A stretch of 64,000 nt of DNA from Hyphococcus sp. (GCA_021776335.1 JAJFGB010000001.1:528817-592816); one strand, 5' to 3'; numbered from the stretch's first letter, positions 33,560 through 44,155 are shown. The notes: a model not told the origin generated them from the sequence alone. Numbers and translations are program-made.

Positions 33560-34285
33560 ATGAAAAATACTGGAATTCTGGCGGTTATAGCCGTCGTTGC
33601 GCTTGGCGCATTGGGCGCCACGGCGCCGGCGTCAGCGCAAAATACCGCCAACAACCAATTATTGGGTGCAGCGGTGATGAACAAAGTCAATGCCGCGGAC
33701 GTAACGAGCATGCTGGGGGATTTTACAATCCCGTCTGTGTTGGCCGAATATGACGGCAGTGGGATGGCGACGGTTGTGGCGTCAATAGAGGGCGCGAATT
33801 TCTTCGTTACATTATTGATGTGTGACGATCCGGCGACGGGTGTTGGATGCCAGCGCGCGTTAGTTTATACGGGCTTTCCGAATGCCGGCCTGACCTATGA
33901 AGATATAAATGGATTTAACGGAGCCTCCGATGCAACGACTGCGGTCAACATGGCGGAAGACAATGTGGTTCTTTTCGCTGCGCCCGTTTTCATCCAAGGG
34001 GGCATTGGACGCGAAAATTTCAAGTTACACGTCGCGTATTTTATAAATGACGTGAGCAACTTTGCGAGCGCGCAATCCGGAGCTGCAACATCGGTGTCAT
34101 TTTTCGATTCGCCAAAAGCGGATGGAAAACTCGATAATTTGTCACGCAACACGCCGGCTTCCAGCGCGCCTGATAATGTTTCTTTCCGCCCTGCGTCGCT
34201 TAAACAGCATGCGGTATCAAGCGCAATCGCCAATAGCTGGAAATCCGACTTCATGACAGACGAGATCAAGAAAGCGCTGAATTAA
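33560..34285 (+). CDS. Exported YbjN-like protein
   Basis: A 241-aa protein with a clear signal peptide (MKNTGILAVIAVVALGALG then ASAQ). The mature part opens with NKVNAADVTSMLGDF and has a central beta-rich segment SIEGANFFVTLLMCDDPATG. DAGL/GLTYEDINGFN-like spacing and VLFAAPVFIQGG are reminiscent of YbjN (type III chaperone-like) sensory domains. Identification is by feel; function unknown. ATG 33560 is chosen because GAGGGG precedes it and the signal peptide starts there. The longer frame back to 33401 overlaps the lysozyme start. Confidence 0.55.
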   Translation: MKNTGILAVIAVVALGALGATAPASAQNTANNQLLGAAVMNKVNAADVTSMLGDFTIPSVLAEYDGSGMATVVASIEGANFFVTLLMCDDPATGVGCQRALVYTGFPNAGLTYEDINGFNGASDATTAVNMAEDNVVLFAAPVFIQGGIGRENFKLHVAYFINDVSNFASAQSGAATSVSFFDSPKADGKLDNLSRNTPASSAPDNVSFRPASLKQHAVSSAIANSWKSDFMTDEIKKALN

Positions 34286-34370
34286 ATTACGACCCGAAAC
34301 CGACGGCGAATTTGCTCAGAGGAACTATGTAGTGTTCCCCGACCACGCGCATCTCGCGTTCTGAGTGCCC

Positions 34371-34802
34371 CTAGGCGCTTTCGTCACAGATAATAGGGGC
34401 CGGCTCCGCCGGGATGCGCTCGTCACCATATGACGCTTGCGTTTTCGAGGCTGCCACTTCCTCGGAGACAGCCTTGACGACGCCCTCGGCCGCTTGCCGC
34501 GCGCCGGTCAAAAGCGCGTGCTGGTCGGCAGCACGTTCTTCAAATGTCTTTGTGATGCCGCGCAGTTTTGTCAGCAGGGCGGAATCGGCGCCGCCGACAA
34601 CACCGCGATTGGCGGCGATATCCCGGATCGATTGCGCGTAAGCTGCTGCAAGGCGCGCTTTTTCTTCTTGTAACGGTGCGATTGCCGCTGCGCGTTGCGT
34701 TGACAGCAAATTGTTTTCTTCAACGAAAATATTGCTCAGGGACTCGGTAATCTCAATCAGAGACTTAATCCGTTCGACGGCGTCGGTGGCAAGTGTGGTC
34801 AT
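34371..34802 (-). CDS. FlgN-like flagellar chaperone candidate
   Basis: A 143-aa, mostly helical protein (IKSLIEITESLSNIFVEENNLL, then ARLAAAYAQSIRDIAANRG). The leading-helix pattern and size fit FlgN-family export chaperones of hook-associated proteins. It overlaps the rod-binding gene by 4 nt and is last in the flgI operon. Similarity is weak, so position carries the call. Confidence 0.6.
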   Translation of the reverse strand: MTTLATDAVERIKSLIEITESLSNIFVEENNLLSTQRAAAIAPLQEEKARLAAAYAQSIRDIAANRGVVGGADSALLTKLRGITKTFEERAADQHALLTGARQAAEGVVKAVSEEVAASKTQASYGDERIPAEPAPIICDESA

Positions 34803-35119
34803 GGGTTTGTTCCCTGAAGATTTCCGTTATTGCTTTGCATTTGGATGAGCGCGTCTTTGACGCTGTCGGCAATGCCGACACCGCCGCGCGCGGCGAGCAG
34901 TTTGGCGTATTCGTCATTGAGCATGGATCGATAGGTGTCCTGTTCAGCCCCGTCGCCGCCAAAAAGACTTGGCGATTTGGCGGTCTCGAACATTGGCGCC
35001 AATAGCTGTGACAGAACCAAGGCCTCAAATTCTTCGGCTTTACGTTCCGCGATCGCATGTTTTTGATCGACTGGCGGCGTTAGTGGGCTCGATGTCAATG
35101 CGGATGCTGCTTCCATCAC
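34799..35119 (-). CDS. flgJ: Flagellar rod-binding protein (FlgJ N-terminal type)
   Basis: A 106-aa protein with only the rod-binding domain of FlgJ. Seen: KAEEFEALVLSQLLAPMFETA and YRSMLNDEYAKLLAARGGVG. The muramidase half of enterobacterial FlgJ is absent, as usual in alphaproteobacteria. Overlaps flgI by 4 nt (ATGA) and the next gene by 4 nt, so the three genes are translationally coupled. Confidence 0.8.
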   Translation of the reverse strand: MMEAASALTSSPLTPPVDQKHAIAERKAEEFEALVLSQLLAPMFETAKSPSLFGGDGAEQDTYRSMLNDEYAKLLAARGGVGIADSVKDALIQMQSNNGNLQGTNP

Positions 35120-36225
35120 ATGACCTCAATATCGGCTTGTAGCGCGCCGGCTGTCTTAATCGCCTGCAAGATGGCGATCATGTCGCGCGGCGGCACGCCA
35201 AGCGCATTCAGGCCGTCAATGAGGTCGCGCAGACGAACGCCGCCTTCAACAAGTTGCAGCTGCGCAGGCGCTTCGTCGACGCCTGCTGTGGTTCGCGGGA
35301 CAACGACAGTGCTGCCACGCTCCGAAAACGGACTTGGCTGGGAAACCTGCGGCGTTTCAGAAATCGACACCGTGAGCGAACCTTGTGCAATCGCTACCGT
35401 TGAAACGCGTACATCATCGCCCATGACAATGACGCCGGACGCTTCATCAATGACGACACGGGCGCTGTGATCAGGATCGACGCGAAGGCCCTCGATGGCG
35501 GTGATCAGCGCCACCATATCGCCGGCAAACGCGGCGGGGCGACTAATACGGACGGTGCCGGGATCAATGACGCTCGATGCCTCAACGGAAAGCTTGCCGT
35601 TAATGGCGTCCGCGATGCGTCGCGCCGTGGTAAAGTCGGGATTGCGCAAGGCGAGTTTGATGCTGTCCTGAGCTGCAATGTCAAAGATGAGTTCGCGTTC
35701 GACGACAGCGCCATTGGCAATCCGGCCATTTGTTGGCACGCCTCTCGTGATTGAAGCGGCATCACCGCGCGCTGCAAAGCCGCTGACCGCAACAGACCCT
35801 TGGGCAACGGCATAGACTTCGCTGTCGGCGCCATAGAGCGGCGTCACCAGGAGAACGCCGCCGCGCAGGGATTCGGCGTCGCCAAGGGCGCTGACCGAGA
35901 TGTCGACATGTGTTCCCTGGGTAGCAAAGGCCGGCAGGTTCGCGGTCACCATGACCGCGGCGATATTGTCGGTATCGAGGTTTTCGGAACGGATATTTAC
36001 GCCCATCCGCTCAAGCATGGAAACGAGGCTTTCACGGGTGAACGGCGTGTTGCGAATGCGGTCTCCCGTGCCGTCGAGGCCGACAACGAGACCATAGCCG
36101 ATCAGCATGTTTTCGCGCACGCCTTCTATATCGGCGAGATCTTTAATTCGCGACTCAGCGGCTGCAGGGGCGCCCACGCAACTCAAAGTGGCAATCAGGA
36201 GCAGTACAAAATATTTTCCAGGCAC
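35116..36225 (-). CDS. flgI: Flagellar P-ring protein FlgI
   Basis: Periplasmic P-ring subunit around the flagellar rod. Seen: a signal peptide (LLLIATLSCVGAPAAAE), then SRIKDLADIEGVRENMLIGYG and GLVVGLDGTGD (in parts), and ending GVPPRDMIAILQAIKTAGAL. All are diagnostic. Length 369 aa is normal. The start is GTG 36225, with a weak ribosome site. A sigma-54-like promoter lies about 50 bases upstream. Confidence 0.95.
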   Translation of the reverse strand: MPGKYFVLLLIATLSCVGAPAAAESRIKDLADIEGVRENMLIGYGLVVGLDGTGDRIRNTPFTRESLVSMLERMGVNIRSENLDTDNIAAVMVTANLPAFATQGTHVDISVSALGDAESLRGGVLLVTPLYGADSEVYAVAQGSVAVSGFAARGDAASITRGVPTNGRIANGAVVERELIFDIAAQDSIKLALRNPDFTTARRIADAINGKLSVEASSVIDPGTVRISRPAAFAGDMVALITAIEGLRVDPDHSARVVIDEASGVIVMGDDVRVSTVAIAQGSLTVSISETPQVSQPSPFSERGSTVVVPRTTAGVDEAPAQLQLVEGGVRLRDLIDGLNALGVPPRDMIAILQAIKTAGALQADIEVM

Positions 36226-36273
36226 TGGGCTTTGTCTTTCAAAAATTTAAGCGCAACGGCGCCTCGTCGATCT

Positions 36274-36292
36274 ATAGCGAGTGCTGTGCCAA
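36274..36292 (-). promoter_or_regulatory. Sigma-54-type promoter candidate for flgI
   Basis: TTGGCACAGCACTCGCTAT on the minus strand has the GG-N10-GC spacing of sigma-54 promoters. The -24 element TTGGCAC is perfect and the -12 element TCGCT is one base off TTGCT. Start would fall about 36 bases before the flgI GTG. Confidence 0.55.
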
Positions 36293-36346
36293 CACTTGCG
36301 AGGCCGACAGAGCGTGGAAAAACCCAGTAAAAATGCGGTGTTGAAC

Positions 36347-36380
36347 AAAAAGCCCCCGCATGAGGTGCGGTGTTGGGGCC
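36347..36380 (-). terminator. Hairpin with T-tract in the flgI-fliX gap
   Basis: On the minus strand, GCCCC...GGGGC is followed directly by TTTTT, with an inner CGCA/TGCG pair making an interrupted stem. It would stop antisense transcripts from the fliX side before flgI. Confidence 0.4.
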
Positions 36381-36479
36381 CATCCTTCGGCAGGAACTGC
36401 CGGGAATTTTCTGCCCCCTTAACCAAGCGTTTATAACCGCAGCGGCATTGTCCGCTTCCCAATTGGGAGCTCATTGGCG

Positions 36480-36884
36480 ATGATCCGGATATCAGGGACC
36501 AACAAAACCAGGCAGGCTACACCGGCAAAAAAAAGCGCCGGCGCCTCAGCGTCGTTCAAGCCAAGCAACACGCCAGACGTCAATGCTGGCGCTGCGCATA
36601 ATATTGACCAAGCGACGCCAACAGATGTGATGAGCGCATTAATTTCATTACAGAGCGACGGTGGCGGCAACGCAAAGACACTTGTTGCGGCGCAGCGAAT
36701 TCTTGATCTCCTTGACGCCCTGCGCATGCGCGTCCTGGACGGGCAGGCAAACGAAGCGGATATCGAGGCGTTGTCCATGGCGGCGCGCGCACGCGCTCAT
36801 GCTGCCGCCGAACCGGGCCTGCAGGATATCTATGATGAAATAGCACTGCGGGCGCGGGTCGAGCTCGCAAAGCTGGGGCAATGA
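36480..36884 (+). CDS. fliX: Flagellar assembly regulator FliX
   Basis: A 134-aa protein. FliX couples basal-body assembly to transcription of later flagellar genes in Caulobacter-type bacteria through the sigma-54 activator FlbD. The FliX pattern is a basic disordered N-terminus (MIRISGTNKTRQATPAKK). A helical C-terminus follows: RILDLLDALRMRVLDGQ, and LQDIYDEIALRARVELAKL at the end. ATG 36480 is preferred over TTG 36474. Divergent from flgI, as in Caulobacter. Confidence 0.85.
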   Translation: MIRISGTNKTRQATPAKKSAGASASFKPSNTPDVNAGAAHNIDQATPTDVMSALISLQSDGGGNAKTLVAAQRILDLLDALRMRVLDGQANEADIEALSMAARARAHAAAEPGLQDIYDEIALRARVELAKLGQ

Positions 36885-37052
36885 TGACGCTTGTCGAGAT
36901 CAAAATAGCAATCGTCGGTTTTGGCGAAAACTCCATGACCGGGGCGGGGGCGCAATCAGCACTTGAGCCCGTGCGAAGCCGCCGCTATACAGGCCGCGAA
37001 TTTGCCAGCTTGAGCAGAAGCGAAAACCGTTGAGTGATCGGAGAGTTTAGGA

Positions 37053-37469
37053 ATGTCGACGATTGATGTTGATGATTACCGACCGTCTGATGACGAACCG
37101 TTTATGAACGATCGCCAAAAGGAATATTTTCGCGCCAAATTATTAGCGTGGAAGCAGGAGATCATCGACGAAAGTCAAAGCACGCTGACTAATCTGCAAG
37201 AAGAGAACAATAATTTGCCTGACATCGCAGACCGTGCGTCCAGTGAAACGGAAAAAGCACTGGAATTGCGCACCCGCGATCGCCAGCGAAAATTGACCGG
37301 GAAAATTGATTCAGCATTGCGGCGGATTGAAACCGGCGAGTATGGCTATTGCGAAGAAACCGGCGAGCCAATCAGCCTGGGTCGGCTTGATGCGCGCCCG
37401 GTTGCAACATTGTCGCTTGAAGCCCAGGAGCGTCACGAACGCGAAGAAAAAACCTTCCGCGACGACTGA
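37053..37469 (+). CDS. dksA: RNA polymerase-binding factor DksA
   Basis: A 138-aa secondary-channel factor working with ppGpp. Seen: the coiled-coil tip LPDIADRASSETEKALELR (DxxDxA tip motif) and the zinc-finger-like end GYCEETGEPISLGRLDARP. Only one Cys of the four found in E. coli is kept (CEETG), the known alphaproteobacterial form. It lies next to fliX, a conserved arrangement. GGAGA precedes ATG 37053. Confidence 0.93.
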   Translation: MSTIDVDDYRPSDDEPFMNDRQKEYFRAKLLAWKQEIIDESQSTLTNLQEENNNLPDIADRASSETEKALELRTRDRQRKLTGKIDSALRRIETGEYGYCEETGEPISLGRLDARPVATLSLEAQERHEREEKTFRDD

Positions 37470-37548
37470 CCGTTATTTTTTTTCGAATTCGCGTGGCGCT
37501 TAATACTGCAATCGCAGGTTAAGTCCGCTATGACGATCCGATTATCGC

Positions 37549-37893
37549 TCAAGCTTCCTGGCGCAAGACCATTGCTGTCGCGGCCAGCGCGCCAGCAAGT
37601 AGTAATGTTGCAACGAATTGCGAAACATCACCAACAAGGACATTCGCATTTGGGGACGTTTCAGCAACATAGACCGATATCATGTCGACAACGCCGGTGA
37701 ACTGCGATGCGGCAAACGCCGCGCCTAATCCACCCGCAAAGAAAACCACGCCTTGCCGTGCACGTGATTTCGCCGTGAGTTTGAACAACACCCGTTCAGC
37801 AAACCGGTCTTGTTCATACCGGGCAGTAAGCCCGTCAAAATCATTTTTTAAAAGGTCCGACAGATTATCCGCCTGCGCTTGATCAGATGGCAT
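37549..37893 (-). CDS. Small two-helix membrane protein of the ECF sigma operon
   Basis: A 114-aa protein with a charged cytoplasmic N-terminal helix (LLKNDFDGLTARYEQDRFAERV) and two membrane helices (GVVFFAGGLGAAFAASQF and FVATLLLAGALAATAMVL). Start ATG 37893 follows AAGGAG and overlaps the sigma factor stop by 11 nt. Position suggests a membrane anti-sigma factor for the ECF protein, but no known anti-sigma fold is apparent. Confidence 0.6.
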   Translation of the reverse strand: MPSDQAQADNLSDLLKNDFDGLTARYEQDRFAERVLFKLTAKSRARQGVVFFAGGLGAAFAASQFTGVVDMISVYVAETSPNANVLVGDVSQFVATLLLAGALAATAMVLRQEA

Positions 37894-38485
37894 AGAGAAC
37901 TCCTTTAGGGCCAGCGCCCACGGCGATTTCAACGGGTGGTTCTTCGGTTGGCGAGATCGACAAGGCGGCCCGCATTTTGTCTCTGGCGCGGGCGACATAA
38001 GTCTTGATTGAACCAAGCGGCGTATCCGTCGCCATGGCAGCCTCACTATGGGTCAGGCCCGCTGCGTCACACAGTAATATTGCGGCGCGTTCTTTTGGTT
38101 CAAGCGTTGCCAGGGCGCGTTGCAAGTCGATCGACATGCCGGCATCGGTCCCGCTGTTTGTCGCAACGCTGCTTGATGCTTCGGACTTCAAAGCGTTTTC
38201 CAATCGTATCGTCGCCTTTTCTTTGCGCTTCAATTGTAAAAACTCGCGATAGGCGATGGCGTAAAGCCAGCTTCGAAATGATCCGCCGCCTTTGAAGCTA
38301 TCGAGGGCGCCATGGGCTTTCAAAAAAGTGTCCTGCGCTATGTCGTCTGCAAGCGATCCGTCACCGCTAAGACGGCTGAGAAACGCGCGCAATCGCGCCT
38401 GGTGCCTGCGCACCAATGCGGCAAAGGCCGCATCATCCTGCGCGGCCCTTGCCATCGTGACGAGCTCGGTGTCGTTCAGCTCCAT
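37883..38485 (-). CDS. ECF-type RNA polymerase sigma factor
   Basis: A 200-aa sigma-70-family factor. Region 2: DDAAFAALVRRHQARLRAFL and DDIAQDTFLKAHGALDSF, with FRSWLYAIAYREFLQLKR. Region 4: LATLEPKERAAILLCDAAG then GSIKTYVARARDKMRAAL. This is the standard ECF layout. Flanked by a DUF6249 gene upstream (30-base gap) and a two-helix membrane protein overlapping its end, probably one stress-responsive operon. Confidence 0.88.
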   Translation of the reverse strand: MELNDTELVTMARAAQDDAAFAALVRRHQARLRAFLSRLSGDGSLADDIAQDTFLKAHGALDSFKGGGSFRSWLYAIAYREFLQLKRKEKATIRLENALKSEASSSVATNSGTDAGMSIDLQRALATLEPKERAAILLCDAAGLTHSEAAMATDTPLGSIKTYVARARDKMRAALSISPTEEPPVEIAVGAGPKGVLYAI

Positions 38486-38515
38486 GCCTTCAGCCGCAAT
38501 CTTTCTGCTGACGCT

Positions 38516-38881
38516 CTATACGATCGGTTCGCGCGGCGCAAAGAAATGAAACCCAACATAGGAAAGGCCAACCAGCCCCGGGAAAGCCGCAACGCCGAGC
38601 ATCGGGCGGATAGCTTCTTCATCGGGGATCAACAGGCCTAAAAGCGCAAAGGCTAATGCGATGGCCACCAAAATGACGCCTTTGCGTAAATCCGAATTGG
38701 GTCCGACATTGTCGCGGATGATCGCATCCACAAGCGCCGGGTCTACCGAGCCGGTTTTTTCAAGCGCAACCTGGATCGCTTCGTAAATGACCCGGCGTTT
38801 TTTATAGTTAAAGTGAAAAGCAGAGATCGAAATCGCGGCGATCGACGCGAATACGACGAGAGGAATGAGGACGCCTTCCAT
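38516..38881 (-). CDS. DUF6249-like membrane protein
   Basis: A 121-aa protein: one N-terminal helix (LIPLVVFASIAAISISAF), a soluble segment RRVIYEAIQVALEKTGSVDP, then two helices (GVILVAIALAFALLGLLIP; LGVAAFPGLVGLSYVGFHFF). The same order is common beside ECF sigma genes. ATG 38881 follows AAGGA. Function unknown. Confidence 0.65.
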   Translation of the reverse strand: MEGVLIPLVVFASIAAISISAFHFNYKKRRVIYEAIQVALEKTGSVDPALVDAIIRDNVGPNSDLRKGVILVAIALAFALLGLLIPDEEAIRPMLGVAAFPGLVGLSYVGFHFFAPREPIV

Positions 38882-39126
38882 GGCTTGTTTTCCTTTTCTT
38901 TCATTGCCCGGGACGCCGTCAATTGAGCTTGCGCCGGGTTTCAGGTCGTAGATGCCGGCAGGGGCCGTTTTGGATGTCCCGGCCAAGCGCATTTTTATGG
39001 ATTTGGCGCAGAATAAGGCCGAATTACCCGTTTGATGCGGTAAAGCGCCTGACGACGTCAAAAAATAACCCCCGAAGCTATCGCCGCGGGGGTTACAGTG
39101 ATCTTCATATCTGCTCCGCGTCTTTA

Positions 39127-39555
39127 TTAGTCGAGAGGTGGAATGCGCAGGGTCTGCCCCGGATAGATTTTGTCGGGGTCAGAAAGCATCGGCTTGTTAG
39201 CGTCGAAGATGACTGGATATTTCATAGCGTCGCCATAATGCGCCTTTGCGATCTTTGAGAGAGAGTCGCCGCTTTTGACCGTGTAGAACGTTGCTTCCGG
39301 CGCCTGTTCCTCCACTTCGATATGAGATTCGACTTCGGCAATGCCCGGCGTGTTACCGGCGGCGATAATCGCTTTTTCGGCTTCGGCTTGCGTTTTTGCC
39401 GTGCCTTTCAAAATCACCTTTCCGTCCTGTTCTTCGACATGAAGATCGTCGACGTCTGTTTTATGACCCTGAATGCGGTCTTTAATGCCTTCCGCAGCGT
39501 TGGCCACGGATTTCCGGAATTTCTCGCCGGCGTCTTTTGCAAACTTGAATAACAT
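39127..39555 (-). CDS. BON-LysM protein (YgaU/Kbp-like)
   Basis: A 142-aa protein: BON-type module (residues 30-85; DVDDLHVEEQDGKVILKG) and LysM module (about 92-140; YTVKSGDSLSKIAKAHYGD, then YPGQTLRIP). This is the layout of E. coli YgaU/Kbp, a cytoplasmic potassium-binding protein. No signal peptide, as in Kbp. ATG 39555. Confidence 0.9.
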   Translation of the reverse strand: MLFKFAKDAGEKFRKSVANAAEGIKDRIQGHKTDVDDLHVEEQDGKVILKGTAKTQAEAEKAIIAAGNTPGIAEVESHIEVEEQAPEATFYTVKSGDSLSKIAKAHYGDAMKYPVIFDANKPMLSDPDKIYPGQTLRIPPLD

Positions 39556-39579
39556 GATGTGTTCCCTTCCTTGAGTGTC

Positions 39580-40176
39580 TTATTTCCTGCCGAACAGTCC
39601 GCCGAGAAGTTTTTTGCCTGCAGCTTCGAGAACATCGTCTTTAAAGTCGCCATCCCCATCCTGATCGAGAAACTGCATAAGGCCGCCAAGTTCGCCAGGC
39701 GCCGATTGCTGCGCCTTTGCGCTTTCTTGTGTGACAAGACCGGCGAGGGCGGAGGCGTCGAGATTGCCTTCGCGCTTGGCCTTCCCCAGCGACGCCAGCA
39801 CCACGGGCGCCGCCATGGCCAGAAGGCCCGTGATTTGCGATTGATCAACGCCGCCGGCTTTGGCGAGCGCCTGTTCCGTTTGGGCCTGTTTGCCGCCGAG
39901 AATATGGCCAAGGATTTTCTGGCCATCCGCCAGTATATTATCGTCGCCGAGACCCGCCATATTATTGAGGAGCCCGCCATCATGCTTGTCGAGAGCATTC
40001 GCAAGGGCCTGTGCCCCTTGGGGGTTTGACGCATTCTTTTTAAGACCGCCCATGATCGCGGCCATGGCCATGGGCATCATCTTTTGCGCCAGACCTTCGC
40101 TTAGGCCGGTCTTTTGCGCCGCTTGCTGGGTCGCCTGTTGGGCGACCATTTTCGTGAGTTGGTTCATCAGTGACAT
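39580..40176 (-). CDS. DUF937-family protein
   Basis: A 198-aa Ala/Gly/Gln-rich protein. It has repeated short helices with [28 protein letters not shown] and [19 protein letters not shown], the DUF937 pattern. A late [12 protein letters not shown] looks like a calcium-binding loop. The next gene downstream on the same strand, 24 bases away, is the LysM protein. Function unknown. Confidence 0.75.
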   Translation of the reverse strand: MSLMNQLTKMVAQQATQQAAQKTGLSEGLAQKMMPMAMAAIMGGLKKNASNPQGAQALANALDKHDGGLLNNMAGLGDDNILADGQKILGHILGGKQAQTEQALAKAGGVDQSQITGLLAMAAPVVLASLGKAKREGNLDASALAGLVTQESAKAQQSAPGELGGLMQFLDQDGDGDFKDDVLEAAGKKLLGGLFGRK

Positions 40177-40365
40177 TTATTGTCCCACCTTATCAAAACC
40201 TCTCCACCCAGGCGCGGTTCTAGAGGGCGCGCATCAGTGCAGCAATCTGAAACATCACATGGGATTTTCCCGGTGAGGCCGGTAGAAAAGCAAAAGACCC
40301 GTCATTGCTGTGGAAAAACCGTCCCAAGCGTCTTGAATGCGCCAATGACTCCGCTATTAAGGCCC

Positions 40366-41163
40366 ATGGAGCGACGCAAATCCCCACCCAGGTCGAAAAG
40401 GCCGAAACGCGCGAAGAAAACCGATATCGCGACGACAGCGCTTGGCGCGGTGCCCGCAAAACGCACCCGCGACAAGGCAGCACCCATGGCTGGGGAGTCA
40501 AAACCCCGCGACTTTAATGTTCATGTCAAAACCGCCAAAAAGCGGGAATATGGATCAACGCTATGGCTGAAACGCCAGCTTAATGATCCTTATGTGCGGC
40601 AAGCGAAAGCCGAGGGCTGGCGCTCAAGAGCTGCGTTTAAATTACTGGAACTGGATGAAAAATTTAGCCTCTTAAAGCCGGGCGCCAAGGTGGTTGACCT
40701 CGGTTGCGCCCCAGGGGGCTGGCTTCAGGTTGCGGTGAAAGCCGTTGGCAAAAAAGGCAAAGTCGTCGGCATTGATTATCTCAACGTACCGGCAGTAGCG
40801 GGCGCTGAGATATTGGAAATGGATTTTCTCGATGACGCAGCGCCGGAGCGCTTAAAGGAAATGCTCGGCGGCGAAATGGCCGATATCGTGCTGTCGGATA
40901 TGGCCGCGCCCACAACCGGCCATCGGTCTACGGACCATTTGCGCATTGTCAGCCTTGCAGAAGTTGCCGTGGATTTTGCCGAGGAGGTGCTGGCGCCCGG
41001 CGGTACTTTCGTATCGAAAGTCTTTGCCGGCGGCGCCGAGGGTGAGCTTCTTGCCCGGCTTAAAAAGAATTTTGAAATCGTCAAACACGCCAAGCCGAAA
41101 GCCAGCCGCTCGGGCTCGGCTGAAAAATATGTTGTTGCGACAGGGTTCAGGGGACGTTCATGA
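40366..41163 (+). CDS. rlmE: 23S rRNA 2'-O-ribose methyltransferase RlmE (FtsJ)
   Basis: Methylates U2552 in 23S rRNA late in 50S assembly. Seen: a basic N-terminal tail, then [25 protein letters not shown] motif [34 protein letters not shown] with the catalytic Asp, and [12 protein letters not shown] with the catalytic Lys. ATG 40366 is chosen. Upstream ATG 40345 and a start at 40180 only lengthen the disordered tail. Overlaps the next gene by 4 nt (ATGA). Confidence 0.92.
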   Translation: MERRKSPPRSKRPKRAKKTDIATTALGAVPAKRTRDKAAPMAGESKPRDFNVHVKTAKKREYGSTLWLKRQLNDPYVRQAKAEGWRSRAAFKLLELDEKFSLLKPGAKVVDLGCAPGGWLQVAVKAVGKKGKVVGIDYLNVPAVAGAEILEMDFLDDAAPERLKEMLGGEMADIVLSDMAAPTTGHRSTDHLRIVSLAEVAVDFAEEVLAPGGTFVSKVFAGGAEGELLARLKKNFEIVKHAKPKASRSGSAEKYVVATGFRGRS

Positions 41164-41732
41164 CCGTCATCACCGCTATTCACGATGCTGACAAAGGCGT
41201 CACCTGGCTCGGCTCCAACAGCCGCGCGACCATCGGCAGTTTCGTCGGGCCGTCACTCGATAAAAAATGGTTCGCGCTGCATGACTGGGTGCTTGGCGTT
41301 ACCGGCAGCGGGCCGAAACTTGAAGCGCTGCAGGCGGCGGTGGGCGATTTTCCGCAACAGGCGACACAGCCGTTTGAATTGTTGAAATTTCTGAAACACG
41401 CTTATGAAGCATTTGATATTGGCGAAACCGAAGAAGGCCTGAAGCGCTACCTTGGCGGCGGGCTGCTCATTCATAAAAACGGCGGCATCTGGGATTTTGA
41501 CAATAGTTTTTGCATGATCGGCGTGCCAGCCGGCAGTTTTTGGGCGCGCGGCTCAGGTATGGATCTCGCGATTGGCGCGGCGACTGCCTTAAAGCCACAT
41601 GTTAATTCATTCGCCGACATCACCCGACGCACGCTGGAAATCGTAACTGATATCGACGTGGATTGCCCCGGTGATCCGCTGGTGCAGACTTTTGATCGAA
41701 ATGGCGTCCTGAGTGAGCCGAATCTTGCCTGA
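41160..41732 (+). CDS. Proteasome/HslV-fold Ntn-hydrolase-like protein
   Basis: A 190-aa protein whose first residues after Met removal (TVITAIHD) place a Thr at position 1, as in HslV and proteasome beta subunits. Next comes GSNSRATIG at the place of the D-x-R-x-T motif (Asp17 replaced by Asn), then [15 protein letters not shown] with a Lys in the place of Lys33. Nucleophile and Lys are retained, so hydrolase activity is possible. It overlaps rlmE by 4 nt and precedes guaB. No HslU-type unfoldase is adjacent. Confidence 0.56.
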   Translation: MTVITAIHDADKGVTWLGSNSRATIGSFVGPSLDKKWFALHDWVLGVTGSGPKLEALQAAVGDFPQQATQPFELLKFLKHAYEAFDIGETEEGLKRYLGGGLLIHKNGGIWDFDNSFCMIGVPAGSFWARGSGMDLAIGAATALKPHVNSFADITRRTLEIVTDIDVDCPGDPLVQTFDRNGVLSEPNLA

Positions 41733-43217
<1,485 letters not shown>

Positions 43218-43234
43218 TTTTGGTGGGCGCCTTC

Positions 43235-43277
43235 TTCCCCCGTGCGCGGGGGAAGTGCCAAGCATCGCGAGGCGATG
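43235..43277. repeat. Paired hairpins after guaB, REP-like element
   Basis: First stem TTCCCCCG/CGGGGGAA (loop TGCG), second stem CATCGC/GCGATG (loop GAG), about eight bases apart. GC-rich twin palindromes in an intergenic gap fit a REP-type unit or a guaB transcript end. No T-tract follows. Confidence 0.5.
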
Positions 43278-43372
43278 GGGGTATGATAGTTTTTGGCCCC
43301 CCTCCGTCGCCTTGGGCTACGTCCCCGGCGACATTACCAGCAATCACTTGCGTTGGGTTTGTTTGGTTTGTC

Positions 43373-44155
43373 TTACGACTTGAGTCCGGCGTCGATTATG
43401 TACGTTGATTGGTACCAGTCAGGTTGCGTCGGATTTTCAGCGTATCCAGCCTTGCCGTAAAAATCGTTGACGATGTGAAATGGCTCGAGGATTACAGCCC
43501 CTTCAACTGTATCGCCGAAATCAAGTGTCGTTGGCGGCGCCGGCGAGCCAATCCCAGCATCATCTAGCGCTCTATGCCAAAAAACAGGTCGATCCTTCAC
43601 GCGGTTCGCTGGAATATCGATTGAGTGAACAAGCCTGCCTCCAGGAGCGAGCAGGCGACGCATGTGTCGCGCCACTTCCGTTACCTTATCGCGTGTCACA
43701 TGTTCCAAAACGCTCACAGAGAAAATTAAATCGAAATAATTCTCGGGAAGGTTCGGCAAGTCTTCGCCAACCAGACCGTTCACAAATTTTGTGTGGTTTC
43801 TTTTTGTAAGCGATGTTTGAAACTGCTCCTCCTGATAGAAGCCACTATCATCGACCATCCAATATTCGCACTGGTCGCCTATGCGGTGGTCAAAAAGCAC
43901 ACTATTCCCTGCTCCCATTTCAAGCACCCGTTTTGGCTTAAACTGGCGAAACCAATCGATGACATATAGGGCGCCAAATTGCTTCAGTCCGTATTGGTAC
44001 TTTTCACTAAAGAGCATATCCGGGTGTTTATCGCGAAGTGAGAAAAGCTCATCACAAAGCCCTGGTGAGAATCGCGACACGCCTGGCGCCATCCGCTTTA
44101 TTTCAGGATTTGCAACTGGTGCTTTTAACAACATCCTTTGAAGAGCACGCATCAT
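43373..44155 (-). CDS. Class I SAM-dependent methyltransferase
   Basis: A 260-aa protein with the SAM-binding loop KRVLEMGAGNSVLFDHRIG (motif I), acidic strand MVDDSG, NYFDLIFSVSVLEHVTRD (motif II/post II), and RRLLAPGGRLVHSIDIP. It matches the methyltransferase-11/23 group. Substrate unknown. It stands next to a gene-poor stretch, possibly part of an acquired surface-polysaccharide or secretion region. Confidence 0.8.
   Translation of the reverse strand: MMRALQRMLLKAPVANPEIKRMAPGVSRFSPGLCDELFSLRDKHPDMLFSEKYQYGLKQFGALYVIDWFRQFKPKRVLEMGAGNSVLFDHRIGDQCEYWMVDDSGFYQEEQFQTSLTKRNHTKFVNGLVGEDLPNLPENYFDLIFSVSVLEHVTRDKVTEVARHMRRLLAPGGRLVHSIDIPANRVKDRPVFWHRALDDAGIGSPAPPTTLDFGDTVEGAVILEPFHIVNDFYGKAGYAENPTQPDWYQSTYIIDAGLKS

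Noticed and set aside
36395..36440. Sigma-54 promoter for fliX
   Set aside because: The best GG...GC pair is 9 bases apart, not 10, and the flanks do not match.
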